A stretch of 64,000 nt of DNA from an uncultured Lachnospiraceae bacterium (GTDB lineage Bacteria; Bacillota; Clostridia; Lachnospirales; Lachnospiraceae). Positions 26,851-34,977 of this stretch are shown here, piece by piece (position 1 is the stretch's first letter; each line of letters starts with the position of its first letter). The notes beneath the pieces were generated by a model. It was not told the DNA's origin and made no database searches. It saw only the letters and a list, made by a program, of their open reading frames with translations. The position numbers and the translations under genes were made by a program. The stretch covers positions 1-64,000 of the forward strand of contig CALGVA010000002.1 of assembly GCA_937920345.1 (NCBI GenBank), given 5' to 3'.

Positions 26851-27021
26851 CTACTCAAGATTAATCTCACCGTGTTCTTTTTCAAATGCGGCGATATGCC
26901 TTTTTATAAGGATCTCTAATTCGCGATTAGAGGAGCGGCCGTTATAGTCTGCCACGGAATGAAATTTCCTAAGCAGATCAGATTCAGTTCTCAACGTAAA
27001 TTTTGCAACTTTATCTGTCAT
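26851..27021 (-). CDS. Ribbon-helix-helix (Arc/CopG-like) DNA-binding protein
   Basis: A 56-residue protein. The N-terminal strand VAKFTLRTESDLL and the helix pair RKFHSVADYNGRSSNRELEILIKRHI fit the Arc/MetJ fold, including the Asn-Arg-Glu turn typical of Arc-like repressors. GGAGG lies eight bases before the ATG. It diverges from the small gene at 27141, and three copies of TGACGGCAA occur between them, likely its operators. No toxin-like partner is adjacent on its own strand. Confidence 0.8.
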   Translation of the reverse strand: MTDKVAKFTLRTESDLLRKFHSVADYNGRSSNRELEILIKRHIAAFEKEHGEINLE

Positions 27022-27063
27022 ATATAAACCTCCAAATGATATGACCTTATTATAATGTCAAAA

Positions 27064-27109
27064 TGACGGCAAAATTATCATTGACGGCAAAATGACGGCA
27101 ATATATAAT
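27064..27109 (+). promoter_or_regulatory. Promoter overlapped by three TGACGGCAA repeats
   Basis: Direct repeats of TGACGGCAA start at 27064, 27082 and 27093. A near-consensus promoter, TTGACG (27081-27086), 17-bp spacer, TATAAT (27104-27109), overlaps the last two. A ribbon-helix-helix repressor bound to the repeats would occlude it. The TATAAT near 27050, on the other side, may serve the divergent repressor gene. Confidence 0.75.
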
Positions 27110-27140
27110 GTGTTGTAAGAATGCTGGAGGAGAAGTTTAT

Positions 27141-27422
27141 ATGAAAAGTAAAGAATTACTGGACATATTAGCAGAAGAAAGAATAAATGGCATATTAGAA
27201 GAAGTCTTAAAAAAGGATGATTTATATAAAAAGGTACAGAAAGAACATGATTTGGCATGTGAAGAATTAGAAAAAACCGGATTCAGTATAAAACAGAAAA
27301 GGGTTATTGATTATGTGATTTCTACAGCAAATCAATGTGGGGCGGTGTATGGTGCAATTGCTTATCGACAGGGATTAGAAGATGGAGTGAAACTTGTTGC
27401 GGAAATAGGCGTATCAGATTAA
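27141..27422 (+). CDS. Small acidic helical protein, DUF6809-like
   Basis: A 93-residue, mostly helical protein. The N-terminal charged region (EERINGILEEVLKKDD) and the C-terminal helix (YVISTANQCGAVYGAIAYRQGLEDGVKL) resemble the short DUF6809 proteins frequent in Lachnospiraceae mobile regions; that assignment is tentative. GGAGGAG lies upstream of ATG 27141, and an upstream in-frame GTG is less likely. It has its own promoter with operator repeats and a strong terminator. The function is unknown. Confidence 0.75.
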   Translation: MKSKELLDILAEERINGILEEVLKKDDLYKKVQKEHDLACEELEKTGFSIKQKRVIDYVISTANQCGAVYGAIAYRQGLEDGVKLVAEIGVSD

Positions 27423-27441
27423 AAATATAAAAAAATGGATG

Positions 27442-27468
27442 CACACCCTGCTATGACAGGGTGTTTTT
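27442..27468 (+). terminator. Rho-independent terminator
   Basis: ACACCCTG / CAGGGTGT form a perfect 8-bp stem with a 6-base loop followed by TTTTT. Confidence 0.85.
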
Positions 27469-27505
27469 GTGCTATTTGCTTATATGTAATTGATAGAGAG
27501 GATGA

Positions 27506-27640
27506 TCATGTGCGGACATAGATGAAATAGGAGATGACAAGAATAAGCAAGAGAATGAACGGAAGGAATTGACAGCTTATATCGAAACTTTTATAGTGGA
27601 CATAAGACGTATCTATCCTACAGGATTTATATGGATATGA
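27506..27640 (+). pseudogene. Short coding remnant before the FapA-like gene
   Basis: A frame without a start codon follows a stop at 27503-27505 and reads as plausible protein: an acidic start, then RKELTAYIETFIVDIRRIYP, ending at TGA 27640. It looks like an internal or C-terminal piece of a lost gene. I cannot name the family. Confidence 0.3.
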
Positions 27641-27682
27641 ATTTGCGCCTTGCGGAAAATTGTAGCAGGAATGAGGATTAAT

Positions 27683-29206
27683 ATGGGATTATTTAACCAG
27701 ACAGAAAAGAAAAAGAAGAAAGAACAGACCGATCAAGCTGGAAAAGTGCAGGCAGTTGAGCCGGTACAGCCTGCTTCAGCGCAGGAAGAAGAACCTTCCG
27801 GGGACGCTGATGAGGAAAACGTGCAGGAGGAATCAAATGTTATAAGCACAGAGGATTATCTCATGCGTATTAGCGGGAATGGAATGGAGGTTTTGCTTAC
27901 TTTATACCGTAGCTTTTCACTTGAGGAACTTAAGGGTCTGCTACAGGAAAACGGGGTTGTCTCCGGTATTAAGGAGGAAGCCCTTCAGGAGCTTGTGCAA
28001 GGAAAGAAAAACTACGAGGAGACCCTTGTTGCTGCCGGAAGCGAGGCAAAGGACGGACGCGACGGTTATTATGAATATCATTTCGATCCCTGTCCGCCGA
28101 CAAAACCGATTATTTTGTCGGACGGTTCGGTGGATTATAACGTATTGGGGAAGATAGAACTCGTGACGGAAGGACAGCACCTTGCCACCTATCATCCGTC
28201 ACTGCCGTCGGCGGACGGCTGGGATGTTCTGGGGAATACTATTGAGGCATATGTCGGAAAAGAACTGCCGCCGTTACAGTGTAAACGTTGCGAGCCGGAT
28301 GAAAGCGGCAGTGAGTATTATGCCGGCACGGAAGGGAACGTCACGGTGGCAGCCGGGTGTCTGACTGTAACGCCAGTCTATGTGATCAAAGGAAATCTGG
28401 GTGCGGCTACCGGAAATGTGGATTTTCATGGCGATGTGTTTGTAGAAGGTAATGTATATGCGGGCATTACCGTGAAAACGACCGGAAATATTACCATTAA
28501 CGGACATGTGGAAACAGCCAGCCTTTTTGCGGGGAAGGACGTTATCTTAAAAAACGGAATGCAGGGTTCCGGAAACGGCATCATACGTGCGGGCAGAAAT
28601 GTTATGGCGCGATTTATAGAGCAGACAAAAGTTTATGCCGGAAATGAAGTTAACACAGGCGCCCTGATGAACTGTGAAGTGGAAGCGGGACAGAGCGTGG
28701 TCATTGCCGGCAGCCGGGGAAGCATCATTGGCGGTAGTGTTACAGCGGTGGAACAGGTTACAGCAGCTTCCATCGGAAACCGTGCGGGGGTAACGACGCA
28801 GGTCGTGATCGGTCTTGACTGTGAATTCAAGTACAAGATGGCGAAAATCGACGGCCAGATTGCGGAATATCAGAATAAGATGATGGAGGCCGAGAGCGCG
28901 CTGGAGCGTATTGCATGGCAGCTGCAGTCGCAGCCTATGACACCGGAGCGGAGCCAGGAAAAAGCGGAGCAGACGCGCAATAAGATTCATTATCAGCTGA
29001 AATTAAAGGAAATCACGACGAAGCGGGAGCAGCTGATTGATATCAACCGACGTTCTGCGGATGGCAAAGTAGTGGTTACCGGGGCGGTCAATGCAGGGAG
29101 TATTATTATCATAAACGGAATGCGGGAGGTACTGCATTCGGGATTCCGGGACGTAACATTTAAAAAGGGCAGAAAGGAAATGCGGATTTTGTCGAATCGG
29201 ATGTGA
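27683..29206 (+). CDS. FapA family (DUF342) polymer-associated protein
   Basis: A 507-residue protein of the DUF342/FapA family. A charged Lys/Glu-rich N-terminus (about 1-60) precedes the DUF342 beta-solenoid with repeated GNVDFHGDVFVEGNVY-type strands (about 220-385), and a C-terminal coiled coil (about 390-450) precedes a final beta segment. FapA proteins are linked to flagellar assembly or surface structures in some bacteria, but the biochemical role is not established. ATG 27683 has GAGG seven bases upstream; in-frame starts at 27650 and 27671 are weaker. It ends 12 bp before the Fic gene. Confidence 0.87.
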   Translation: MGLFNQTEKKKKKEQTDQAGKVQAVEPVQPASAQEEEPSGDADEENVQEESNVISTEDYLMRISGNGMEVLLTLYRSFSLEELKGLLQENGVVSGIKEEALQELVQGKKNYEETLVAAGSEAKDGRDGYYEYHFDPCPPTKPIILSDGSVDYNVLGKIELVTEGQHLATYHPSLPSADGWDVLGNTIEAYVGKELPPLQCKRCEPDESGSEYYAGTEGNVTVAAGCLTVTPVYVIKGNLGAATGNVDFHGDVFVEGNVYAGITVKTTGNITINGHVETASLFAGKDVILKNGMQGSGNGIIRAGRNVMARFIEQTKVYAGNEVNTGALMNCEVEAGQSVVIAGSRGSIIGGSVTAVEQVTAASIGNRAGVTTQVVIGLDCEFKYKMAKIDGQIAEYQNKMMEAESALERIAWQLQSQPMTPERSQEKAEQTRNKIHYQLKLKEITTKREQLIDINRRSADGKVVVTGAVNAGSIIIINGMREVLHSGFRDVTFKKGRKEMRILSNRM

Positions 29207-29218
29207 GGTGCGTTCTTT

Positions 29219-30106
29219 ATGTATATTACGGTAAAGCAGGCTGCAGAAAGGTGGGGGATTTCTGATAGACGGGTGCGTATACTTTGCTCGGAAGGAAGAA
29301 TTTCGGGAGCTACACGAGAAGGACGCAGCTGGATGATTCCATCGAATGCGGAAAAACCGGAGGATGGACGTTTTAGAGCAACGGAAAGTTTACTGACAGC
29401 TATAGACAGGAAGAAAAGAGAACTGGATACCAGACGCCCTCTGACTGAGGGTGAATTGGAACGTTTGACTGAGGAATTCATTATTGAGTATACTTATAAT
29501 TCCAATGCAATAGAAGGAAATACTCTGACTTTGCGCGAAACGGATATGGTTCTGCGTGGTCTGACGATTGATCGAAAGCCGCTAAAAGACCATATGGAAG
29601 CAGTTGGACACAAAGAGGCATTTGATTTTGTGCAGGATCTGGTAAAGGAGCAGGTGCCTTTATCGGAGAGTATCATCAAGCAGATACACTATCTTGTACT
29701 GGCGGATAAACGGGAGGATCGGGGCATTTACAGAAGAGTCCCCGTCAGAATTATGGGTGCGAAACATGAACCGGTTCAGCCATATTTAATCCGGCCTGAG
29801 ATGGAACGGCTGCTGGAGACTTATAGGAACAGTACAGATCATATCATTTCCCGGCTTGCACGGTTTCATATTGAATTCGAAGGGATTCATCCTTTTATAG
29901 ACGGAAATGGCAGAACCGGGAGGCTGCTTGTAAATTTGGAATTGATGAAAGCAGGATATCCACCAATTGATATTAAATTTGCAGACCGGATTTCGTATTA
30001 CAATGCCTTTGACGAATACCATGTAAAGCATAGTCTTGATGCAATGGAAAAGCTATTTGCAGGTTATGTGAATGCAAGGCTGGACAGTTATTTGATGATG
30101 TTGTAA
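29219..30106 (+). CDS. Fic-domain protein with N-terminal HTH
   Basis: A 295-residue protein. Residues 1-45 form an excisionase/MerR-type helix-turn-helix (TVKQAAERWGISDRRVRIL). The Fic domain has the inhibitory motif SNAIEGN (near 98-104) and the active site HPFIDGNGRTGR (near 223), so both catalytic histidine and nucleotide-binding residues are intact. Fic enzymes attach AMP or other nucleotide moieties to protein hydroxyls; the N-terminal inhibitory helix would make this class II. GAGG occurs about ten bases upstream of ATG 29219. The target and any DNA-binding role are unknown. Confidence 0.92.
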   Translation: MYITVKQAAERWGISDRRVRILCSEGRISGATREGRSWMIPSNAEKPEDGRFRATESLLTAIDRKKRELDTRRPLTEGELERLTEEFIIEYTYNSNAIEGNTLTLRETDMVLRGLTIDRKPLKDHMEAVGHKEAFDFVQDLVKEQVPLSESIIKQIHYLVLADKREDRGIYRRVPVRIMGAKHEPVQPYLIRPEMERLLETYRNSTDHIISRLARFHIEFEGIHPFIDGNGRTGRLLVNLELMKAGYPPIDIKFADRISYYNAFDEYHVKHSLDAMEKLFAGYVNARLDSYLMML

Positions 30107-30464
30107 ATGAGAATCTTAAAACTAAATTGTTCATGGGTATAGAAGCGGGGCAGATTACAGAGATTGATACGGTTGATAAGCTGAGGGAGGTAGATTCAGA
30201 TTATAGGAAAAGAAAGTGTATGACCGAAGCCGGGGTAGGTTCAGCACATTCGGGAATAGAATATAATGAACTGACAGATAAACCTGCGAAGAATTTTCTG
30301 TTGGAAAAGGGCTATAAGACATATGATAATGGCTCAATATATTTTGTAAGTTTTCAGAAGGGGATTGGAAGACTATTATAGAGTGTATGAATGAAGAAAA
30401 CAGTGAATTGACCGAAGTGAATGGTGGAGTAATTGTTTTTTACAGCAAAGAAGAGATATTGTAA
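30094..30464 (+). pseudogene. Decayed fragments including a nucleotidyltransferase tail
   Basis: The first frame, overlapping the end of the Fic gene, reads KLFMGIEAGQITEIDTVDKL, typical of the C-terminus of LicC/GlmU-type sugar or choline nucleotidyltransferases. After about 35 residues it turns into unrelated sequence (KPAKNFLLEKGYKTYDNG). Near 30360 the frame shifts, continuing as DWKTIIECMNEENSEL and ending at TAA 30464. There is no start codon or ribosome binding site, so this is a patchwork of remnants at the left edge of the AT-rich island. Confidence 0.5.
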
Positions 30465-30570
30465 ATAATTCATTTTTAACAGATACTCAAAAAAATATTA
30501 TACCGGACTGATTTGAGATGTGAGCAACGATATATGGCATTTACTACACTATTTTTGTGAATATTAATTC

Positions 30571-30598
30571 AAAGGATTGCGGAATGCAGTCCTTTTTT
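30571..30598 (+). terminator. Rho-independent terminator
   Basis: AAAGGATTGC pairs with GCAGTCCTTT around a short loop (one G-U pair), and six T residues follow. Confidence 0.65.
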
Positions 30599-30677
30599 GA
30601 TATAAAGCATCAAAAGAGATAACAAGAGATTATGACAAATTAAGTAACGTTTACGATTGTGAATTTCATTAAATCTA

Positions 30678-30726
30678 TTGACCTATATATCAGACTGATG
30701 TATTGTATATGTATCAGCCTGATATA
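30678..30726 (+). promoter_or_regulatory. Promoter with twin dyads, probable PadR operators
   Basis: TTGACC (30678-30683), 17-bp spacer and TATTGT (30701-30706) form a promoter. Two dyads overlap and follow it: TATATCAGACTGATGTA (30686-30702) and TGTATCAGCCTGATATA (30710-30726), both on the plan TATCAG-n-CTGATA with centres 24 bp apart. The PadR gene 260 bp downstream is the likely binder. Confidence 0.65.
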
Positions 30727-30740
30727 TATGAGGCGCTATT

Positions 30741-30916
30741 ATGAAGAGACAAGAGGTAAGAAAATTACTTATCACAATATCTTTGCTTCTGTTCCCGATA
30801 AAGCTTTACTATTTCAGTCCTGCTTTGATCATAAATGCGGGATTGAACGGAGTAATCAATGGGAGCTTTATGTATTTGCTTTGATGTTCTTGGTTTTTCT
30901 TATTTTGGCGGCATAG
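30741..30916 (+). pseudogene. Truncated 4Fe-4S membrane protein gene
   Basis: The frame from ATG 30741 gives MKRQEVRKLLITISLLLFPI and then YYFSPALIINAGLNGVINGS, the N-terminal membrane region of a family of polyferredoxin-like 4Fe-4S membrane proteins. It stops early in its own frame, while a +1 frame continues as YVFALMFLVFLILAA before stopping at 30916. The cluster-binding cysteines that should follow are missing. It therefore carries a frameshift and a 3' truncation, although its promoter and GAGG ribosome binding site survive. Confidence 0.65.
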
Positions 30917-30986
30917 AAATCGTAAAGATTGATAATTGTCCTAAGACAATTCTATCTTATGGAATGATTGAGAGAGGAAAATGATA

Positions 30987-31535
30987 ATGGCAAATGAAAA
31001 AAAGCTTGATTGTGTGATCTTGGGTTTGTTAAGCCACGAAGAACTAACGGGATATGAAATAAAGAAAAGAATGGATACAACATTAAAATACTTTTGGGGC
31101 GCAAGTTATGGCAGCATATATCCTACATTAAACGATTTGGTTAATCGTGGATTTGCTACCAGAAAAGAAGATGGAGAAAGCAAGAGAAACAAATTGATCT
31201 ATACCATAACAGACATGGGGCGGAATTACTTAAAAGAGTGGCTTAAATCACCTGTTGAAAAAGATGATCTTCGTTACGAAACACTGTTAAAATTATTTTT
31301 CGGAAATGAACAGGGAGCAGAACAGGCAATATGGCATATTGAAGCTTTTCAGGCAAAGATCGAAAAAGAGTTGCCTTACCTTTTGGGTGCGGAAAAAATA
31401 TTAAAGAAGAGTCTGAATGATGATACTGCCCACAAATATTACCTGCTTACTGTCGAATTTGGAATAAAAACATATCATACTTATTTGGAATGGTGTAAAG
31501 AAGCCAAAAAATTTTTAAAAGATAGTGAGGTGTAA
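30987..31535 (+). CDS. PadR-family transcriptional regulator
   Basis: A 182-residue regulator of the PadR/AphA type. The winged helix is clear (CVILGLLSHEELTGYEIKKRM; YGSIYPTLNDLVNRGFATRK), and the C-terminal helices form the Vir_act_alpha_C-like dimerisation region. ATG 30987 lies nine bases after GAGAGG; an earlier ATG at 30981 is too close. It precedes a membrane-protein gene by four bases and probably represses the dyad promoter at 30678-30726. Codon use is AT-rich like the rest of the island. Confidence 0.92.
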   Translation: MANEKKLDCVILGLLSHEELTGYEIKKRMDTTLKYFWGASYGSIYPTLNDLVNRGFATRKEDGESKRNKLIYTITDMGRNYLKEWLKSPVEKDDLRYETLLKLFFGNEQGAEQAIWHIEAFQAKIEKELPYLLGAEKILKKSLNDDTAHKYYLLTVEFGIKTYHTYLEWCKEAKKFLKDSEV

Positions 31536-31539
31536 ACAA

Positions 31540-32037
31540 ATGTTGGGACATTTTGGATTTTCTTATATAGGGCTGGTATTTTTGCTCATGTTGTTCATTC
31601 CCAATATGATCTGGACAGGAAAAAAGCCGCAGGGATATAATCCTGAAAACGAAAATAAATTGCTTTTAATTTTTGAAAGAATAGGACAAGTATTGACTAC
31701 GATCTCAGCGATGATTTTTAGCGATTTTAATTTGCATGGATGTTCAGCTTGGTCCTGGTGGCTTGTTGCAGCTTTTATACCGATGATAATGTATGAATTA
31801 TGGTGGGTACGTTATTTTCGCAGTGAACGAAAATTATCAGATTTTTATAGCAGTTTCTTAGGTGTTCCTCTTGCAGGAGCAACCTTGCCTGTATTCTCTT
31901 TTTTATTGCTCGGCATATATGGCAGGGTTATATGGCTATTGATTGCTACAACAATCCTGGGAATCGGACATATAGGAATACATATACAACATAGTAAAGA
32001 GCTTCGCATATCAATGTCAAAGAGGGTACAGAAATGA
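31540..32037 (+). CDS. Small integral membrane protein, PadR-linked
   Basis: A 165-residue protein with about five hydrophobic helices (near 5-20, 45-65, 68-90, 105-125, 128-148). It begins FGFSYIGLVFLLMLFIPN and carries the conserved-looking PNMIWTGKKPQGY segment seen in a family of uncharacterised Firmicute membrane proteins. ATG 31540 follows GTGAGG at good spacing. It is probably co-transcribed with padR. It has no known activity; a link to stress efflux or lipid modification would be a guess. Confidence 0.82.
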   Translation: MLGHFGFSYIGLVFLLMLFIPNMIWTGKKPQGYNPENENKLLLIFERIGQVLTTISAMIFSDFNLHGCSAWSWWLVAAFIPMIMYELWWVRYFRSERKLSDFYSSFLGVPLAGATLPVFSFLLLGIYGRVIWLLIATTILGIGHIGIHIQHSKELRISMSKRVQK

Positions 32038-32061
32038 TACAAATATCTGATTAGAGATATT

Positions 32062-32880
32062 ATGAATACTTTAGTCGAAAGACCACTTACCTATAAACCT
32101 CTTGTCCTGATTGATAAAAATTATTTTGCGGACACAAGTTTGTCTGTGTCTGCAAAATTATATGCTCATTACTGCGGGCGCAAGTGGAAAACTGCTTTTT
32201 TATATGGCAGGACTACTATAATTTACATAATAAGTATTGGGAAACCGCCTGTTCCGATATACAATATAAAACGCTGTCTGTTTCTGAAACGAAGCAAATC
32301 ATAGAAAATGCCAAGCATATTGGCTGCTCTGTGAACAGCTGTCTTGTAACAATGTTTTTGGAGAAATATCAGAAGAAATGTGAAGTTGGAATACCTGTCA
32401 GCATACGGGAAAGCAAAAATGAAGCCATGTCAAATCTCACTTCCGGCATTAAAATAAAGCATATGCTTGACATGAAAAAACTTTTGCTGAAAATGCGATG
32501 CAGGTAGAGGAAAAGATTAAATCGAAATTACAGAGTTCGAGAGTTTTTGCATTGCAGTTCCTTGCTGAACTTCCAATGACATTGATAGATGCTGTTTTGC
32601 TCAATACACATGATTGTTATTCTAGCCGGTTGGCAAGACAGACGGCAAAAATTATGGGCTATATTGGAAAAACACGAGACTTGGGGATTACGTATTTAAC
32701 AGTGATAGACATACCTGTTTCTTATGGGAACTATAAAATTGAAAATATAATTTTTGTTCCCCCGCAGTTTCTTATGCACATAATATAATCGGCATTTCAA
32801 CTGTTAATGGAAAAATGACATTTTCATTTCATAATATGGTCAGAAATTATGAAAAAACTTCTCAAAATGAGTTGGGATAA
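32062..32880 (+). pseudogene. Condensation-domain/acetyltransferase-like pseudogene
   Basis: Protein-like sequence runs through three or more frames: NTLVERPLTYKPLVLIDKNY, then WQDYYNLHNKYWE and SVNSCLVTMFLEKYQKK, then AMQVEEKIKSKLQ and LPMTLIDAVLLNTHDCYSS, ending IGISTVNGKMTFSFHNMVRN. Shifts fall near 32180, 32490 and 32765. The series resembles the condensation-like acyltransferase family (alcohol acetyltransferase/PapA type). It is clearly inactivated by small indels. Confidence 0.6.
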
Positions 32881-32927
32881 AAGCGAGGTAAAGACAGAGC
32901 GATGAATTGAAAATTTATAAGGGCGGC

Positions 32928-33029
32928 ATGGAAAAGAACAATATGCAAATGATTATTATGAACGGCAACCGCATACTGATTAAACGTAAGAAGTTAGAAG
33001 AATATTTAGATCATGCGACAGTGGTATAA
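32928..33029 (+). pseudogene. Excisionase C-terminal fragment (Tn916/Tn1549-like)
   Basis: A 33-residue frame ending IIMNGNRILIKRKKLEEYLD. This matches the last part of small conjugative-transposon excisionases, in which a strand-turn (NGNR.LIKRKKLE) follows the HTH. The HTH itself is missing. The next remnant downstream is an integrase piece in the canonical xis-int order. Confidence 0.5.
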
Positions 33030-33045
33030 ATGGCGGTTGGGTATG

Positions 33046-33097
33046 GAAAGAGACCTTGATTTGTGCTAGTATATTATCACGAGTTTGGGTCTCTTTC
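33046..33097. repeat. Inverted repeat between xis and int remnants
   Basis: GAAAGAGACC and GGTCTCTTTC form a perfect 10-bp stem around a 32-base AT-rich loop. It may be an old terminator or an element junction; there is no T-run beyond TTTC. Confidence 0.4.
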
Positions 33098-33099
33098 TC

Positions 33100-33195
33100 A
33101 GAAAGGGGACAAGCGGACTGGCCATTGCGGATATTGATTTTAGGCAAAAGCGTATTCGGGTCAATCACCAGCTACAGCGCACAAGCCGGATGTGA
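33100..33195 (+). pseudogene. Tyrosine recombinase (integrase) fragment
   Basis: The frame reads GLAIADIDFRQKRIRVNHQL, the segment just after the first catalytic arginine in Tn916/Tn1549-type integrases (GLxWxDIDF..xxIxVxHQL). Neither the catalytic Arg nor the HxxR/Tyr boxes are present. It marks the remains of an integrative element. Confidence 0.55.
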
Positions 33196-33356
33196 TTTAC
33201 GTAAAACCAGGCCATGAGTTTTTAGATGTTTCTGCTGATTGGATAGTAAATCTGTGGCATGAAGGTGCATTAACAGCTAATAGTTTTTTGGTTGCAATGG
33301 ATAGAGAAGATATTACGCAAATGAGGGATTATTTGAGAACTGTATTAGAAGAATAA
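33182..33356 (+). pseudogene. Unassigned 3' gene fragment
   Basis: A frame without a convincing start reads PDVIYVKPGHEFLDVSADWI and later REDITQMRDYLRTVLEE before TAA 33356. It looks like the C-terminal end of a real protein joined to the integrase fragment. I cannot name the family. Confidence 0.35.
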
Positions 33357-33428
33357 GTGGCATATGTGTGCCATCAGATAAATAGTCTGGAAAGAAAAAA
33401 TCATATTTCTGAATGGGGATAGAAATGA

Positions 33429-33728
33429 CATATCATAAATATTGATGAAAGAACAAATATTAACCATTTGGATTTCTTATATGTAAAAGTAGGACAGCGA
33501 GATAAAAAGATAGGTCGGTTTATATGGAAAGAAATTAAAAGACTTTACCCTGCTACAGAAATATGGGAAACATGCACACCATATTTTGATAAAAGGAATA
33601 TTCACTTTTACATTATTTGTTGTGGATTTCAAGTTGTAGAGTTTTACAATAAGTATCATCCAGATCCAAATTTCCCAGAGGATTCGGATAATGAAATGTT
33701 TCGGTTTCAGAAAAGAATGGTTAATTAA
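33429..33728 (+). pseudogene. N-terminally truncated GNAT acetyltransferase
   Basis: The frame opens after a stop with no start codon other than TTG 33468. It contains LDFLYVKVGQRDKKIGRFIW, a GNAT motif A (beta strand plus QxxGxG/A-like turn), and IHFYIICCGFQVVEFYNKYH, motif B. The first half of the domain is missing. A functional, unrelated GNAT gene follows 28 bp later. Confidence 0.55.
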
Positions 33729-33758
33729 AATTTCAATTTTCAGTGGAAAGGGATAATG

Positions 33759-34241
33759 ATGTTAAGAATAAGACCTTATAATATAAAAGATGCTGAAACA
33801 ATATTGTCATGGACAAAAGATGAAAAAGCATTTTATAAATGGACTGCAGGTGTTCTGGGGAAATATCCGGTATCGGTAGAACAATTTCATTCGGTAAGTG
33901 ATTTAATGGCTTTTACAGCGATAGATGATAATGATGTGGTTGGATTTTTTACAATGAGAAGACCGACAGAGACATTTGATGAATTAAGATTTGGTTTTGT
34001 TGTAGTTGATTCAAGTAAAAGAGGTAAGGGCTATGGAAAGCAAATGCTTCAGTTGGGATTAATCTATGCAAAAGAAATCTTTGGTGTAAAGAAGGTTACA
34101 TTAGGAGTATTCCAGAATAATGAGCCTGCATATTATTGTTACAAAGCTACAGGATTTAAAGAGGTCGTATTAGATGAAGTCGAAAAGTATCAAGTGTTAG
34201 GCGAAGAATGGGATTGTTTGGAGTTAGAGATACAATTCTAA
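33759..34241 (+). CDS. GNAT-family N-acetyltransferase
   Basis: A 160-residue acetyltransferase of RimJ/RimL-like type. It has LRIRPYNIKDAETILSW at the N-terminus, the acetyl-CoA loop SSKRGKGYGKQML (R/Q-x-x-G-x-G) and motif B KVTLGVFQNNEPAYYCYKATGF. ATG 33759 is six bases from GGAAAGGG; an ATG at 33756 is adjacent. The substrate is unknown. It is AT-rich, like its island neighbours, but intact. Confidence 0.88.
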   Translation: MLRIRPYNIKDAETILSWTKDEKAFYKWTAGVLGKYPVSVEQFHSVSDLMAFTAIDDNDVVGFFTMRRPTETFDELRFGFVVVDSSKRGKGYGKQMLQLGLIYAKEIFGVKKVTLGVFQNNEPAYYCYKATGFKEVVLDEVEKYQVLGEEWDCLELEIQF

Positions 34242-34323
34242 ATTTGGATTTGACTCGCCAGTGAGGTATTTTTATGTGTGGAATTAAAGCTGATTTATAG
34301 GTAATAATAAATCGGAGGTTTCT

Positions 34324-34797
34324 ATGAATTACATAATAAGAAAGTTAAGACAAGAAGAAGTAAAAGTATTAGATACATTTTTGTATGAGGCAATTTTTAC
34401 TCCAGAAGGAGTAGAGGCACCGCCTATGGAAATAATCAAACAACCAGAACTGCAGGTATATGTTGATGGATTTGGAACTAAGGATGGTGATACATGTTTT
34501 GTTGCTGAAACTGATGGAGTAATAGTTGGTGCTGTATGGGTTCGCATTATGGATGATTATGGGCATGTTAATGACGAAACACCATCATTTGCGATTTCTC
34601 TTTTAAAGGAATATCGAGGGAACGGAATTGGTACTGAATTAATGAAGCAGATGCTCACAGAATTAAAAGTATGTAAATACAAGAAAGCATCATTAGCTGT
34701 TCAGAAAAAGAATTATGCTGTGAAACTGTATAAAAATGCAGGATTTGAAATAGTTAATGAGAACGAAGAGGAGTATATAATGGTTTGCCAGTTGTAG
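34324..34797 (+). CDS. GNAT-family N-acetyltransferase
   Basis: A 157-residue acetyltransferase. The acetyl-CoA-binding motif is EYRGNGIGTELMKQML, followed by KKASLAVQKKNYAVKLYKNA (motif B). The N-terminal TPEGVEAPPMEIIKQPELQ segment recurs in a Clostridial GNAT subgroup. GGAGG sits five bases before ATG 34324. It is apparently intact and AT-rich, and no partner suggests a substrate. Confidence 0.9.
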   Translation: MNYIIRKLRQEEVKVLDTFLYEAIFTPEGVEAPPMEIIKQPELQVYVDGFGTKDGDTCFVAETDGVIVGAVWVRIMDDYGHVNDETPSFAISLLKEYRGNGIGTELMKQMLTELKVCKYKKASLAVQKKNYAVKLYKNAGFEIVNENEEEYIMVCQL

Positions 34798-34890
34798 TGG
34801 CAAATTCCCATTTAATGAGGTGAGTGATTATGAAGTGTGATAATTGTAAAATATTAACATCAATAAATGGGTTTGGCGGGTTTTATGCTT

Positions 34891-34926
34891 TGAACCCTAA
34901 TCGTTAAAAGGTTGGGTTCACTTTTT
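34891..34926 (+). terminator. Probable terminator
   Basis: TGAACCC and GGGTTCA pair across a 16-base loop, followed by CTTTTT. Confidence 0.6.
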
Positions 34927-34948
34927 AACGACAGTCCCAGAATATAAG

Positions 34949-34977
34949 CGTATACGAATGGCCTAAATTCGTATACG
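34949..34977. repeat. Perfect 11-bp inverted repeat
   Basis: CGTATACGAAT and ATTCGTATACG flank a 7-base spacer. There is no T-run. It could be a protein-binding palindrome or a recombination-site remnant near the island edge. Confidence 0.5.

Noticed and set aside
34949..34977. Palindrome considered as an attachment site or tRNA-end remnant
   Set aside because: No second copy was found at the other island edge and no tRNA-like sequence surrounds it.
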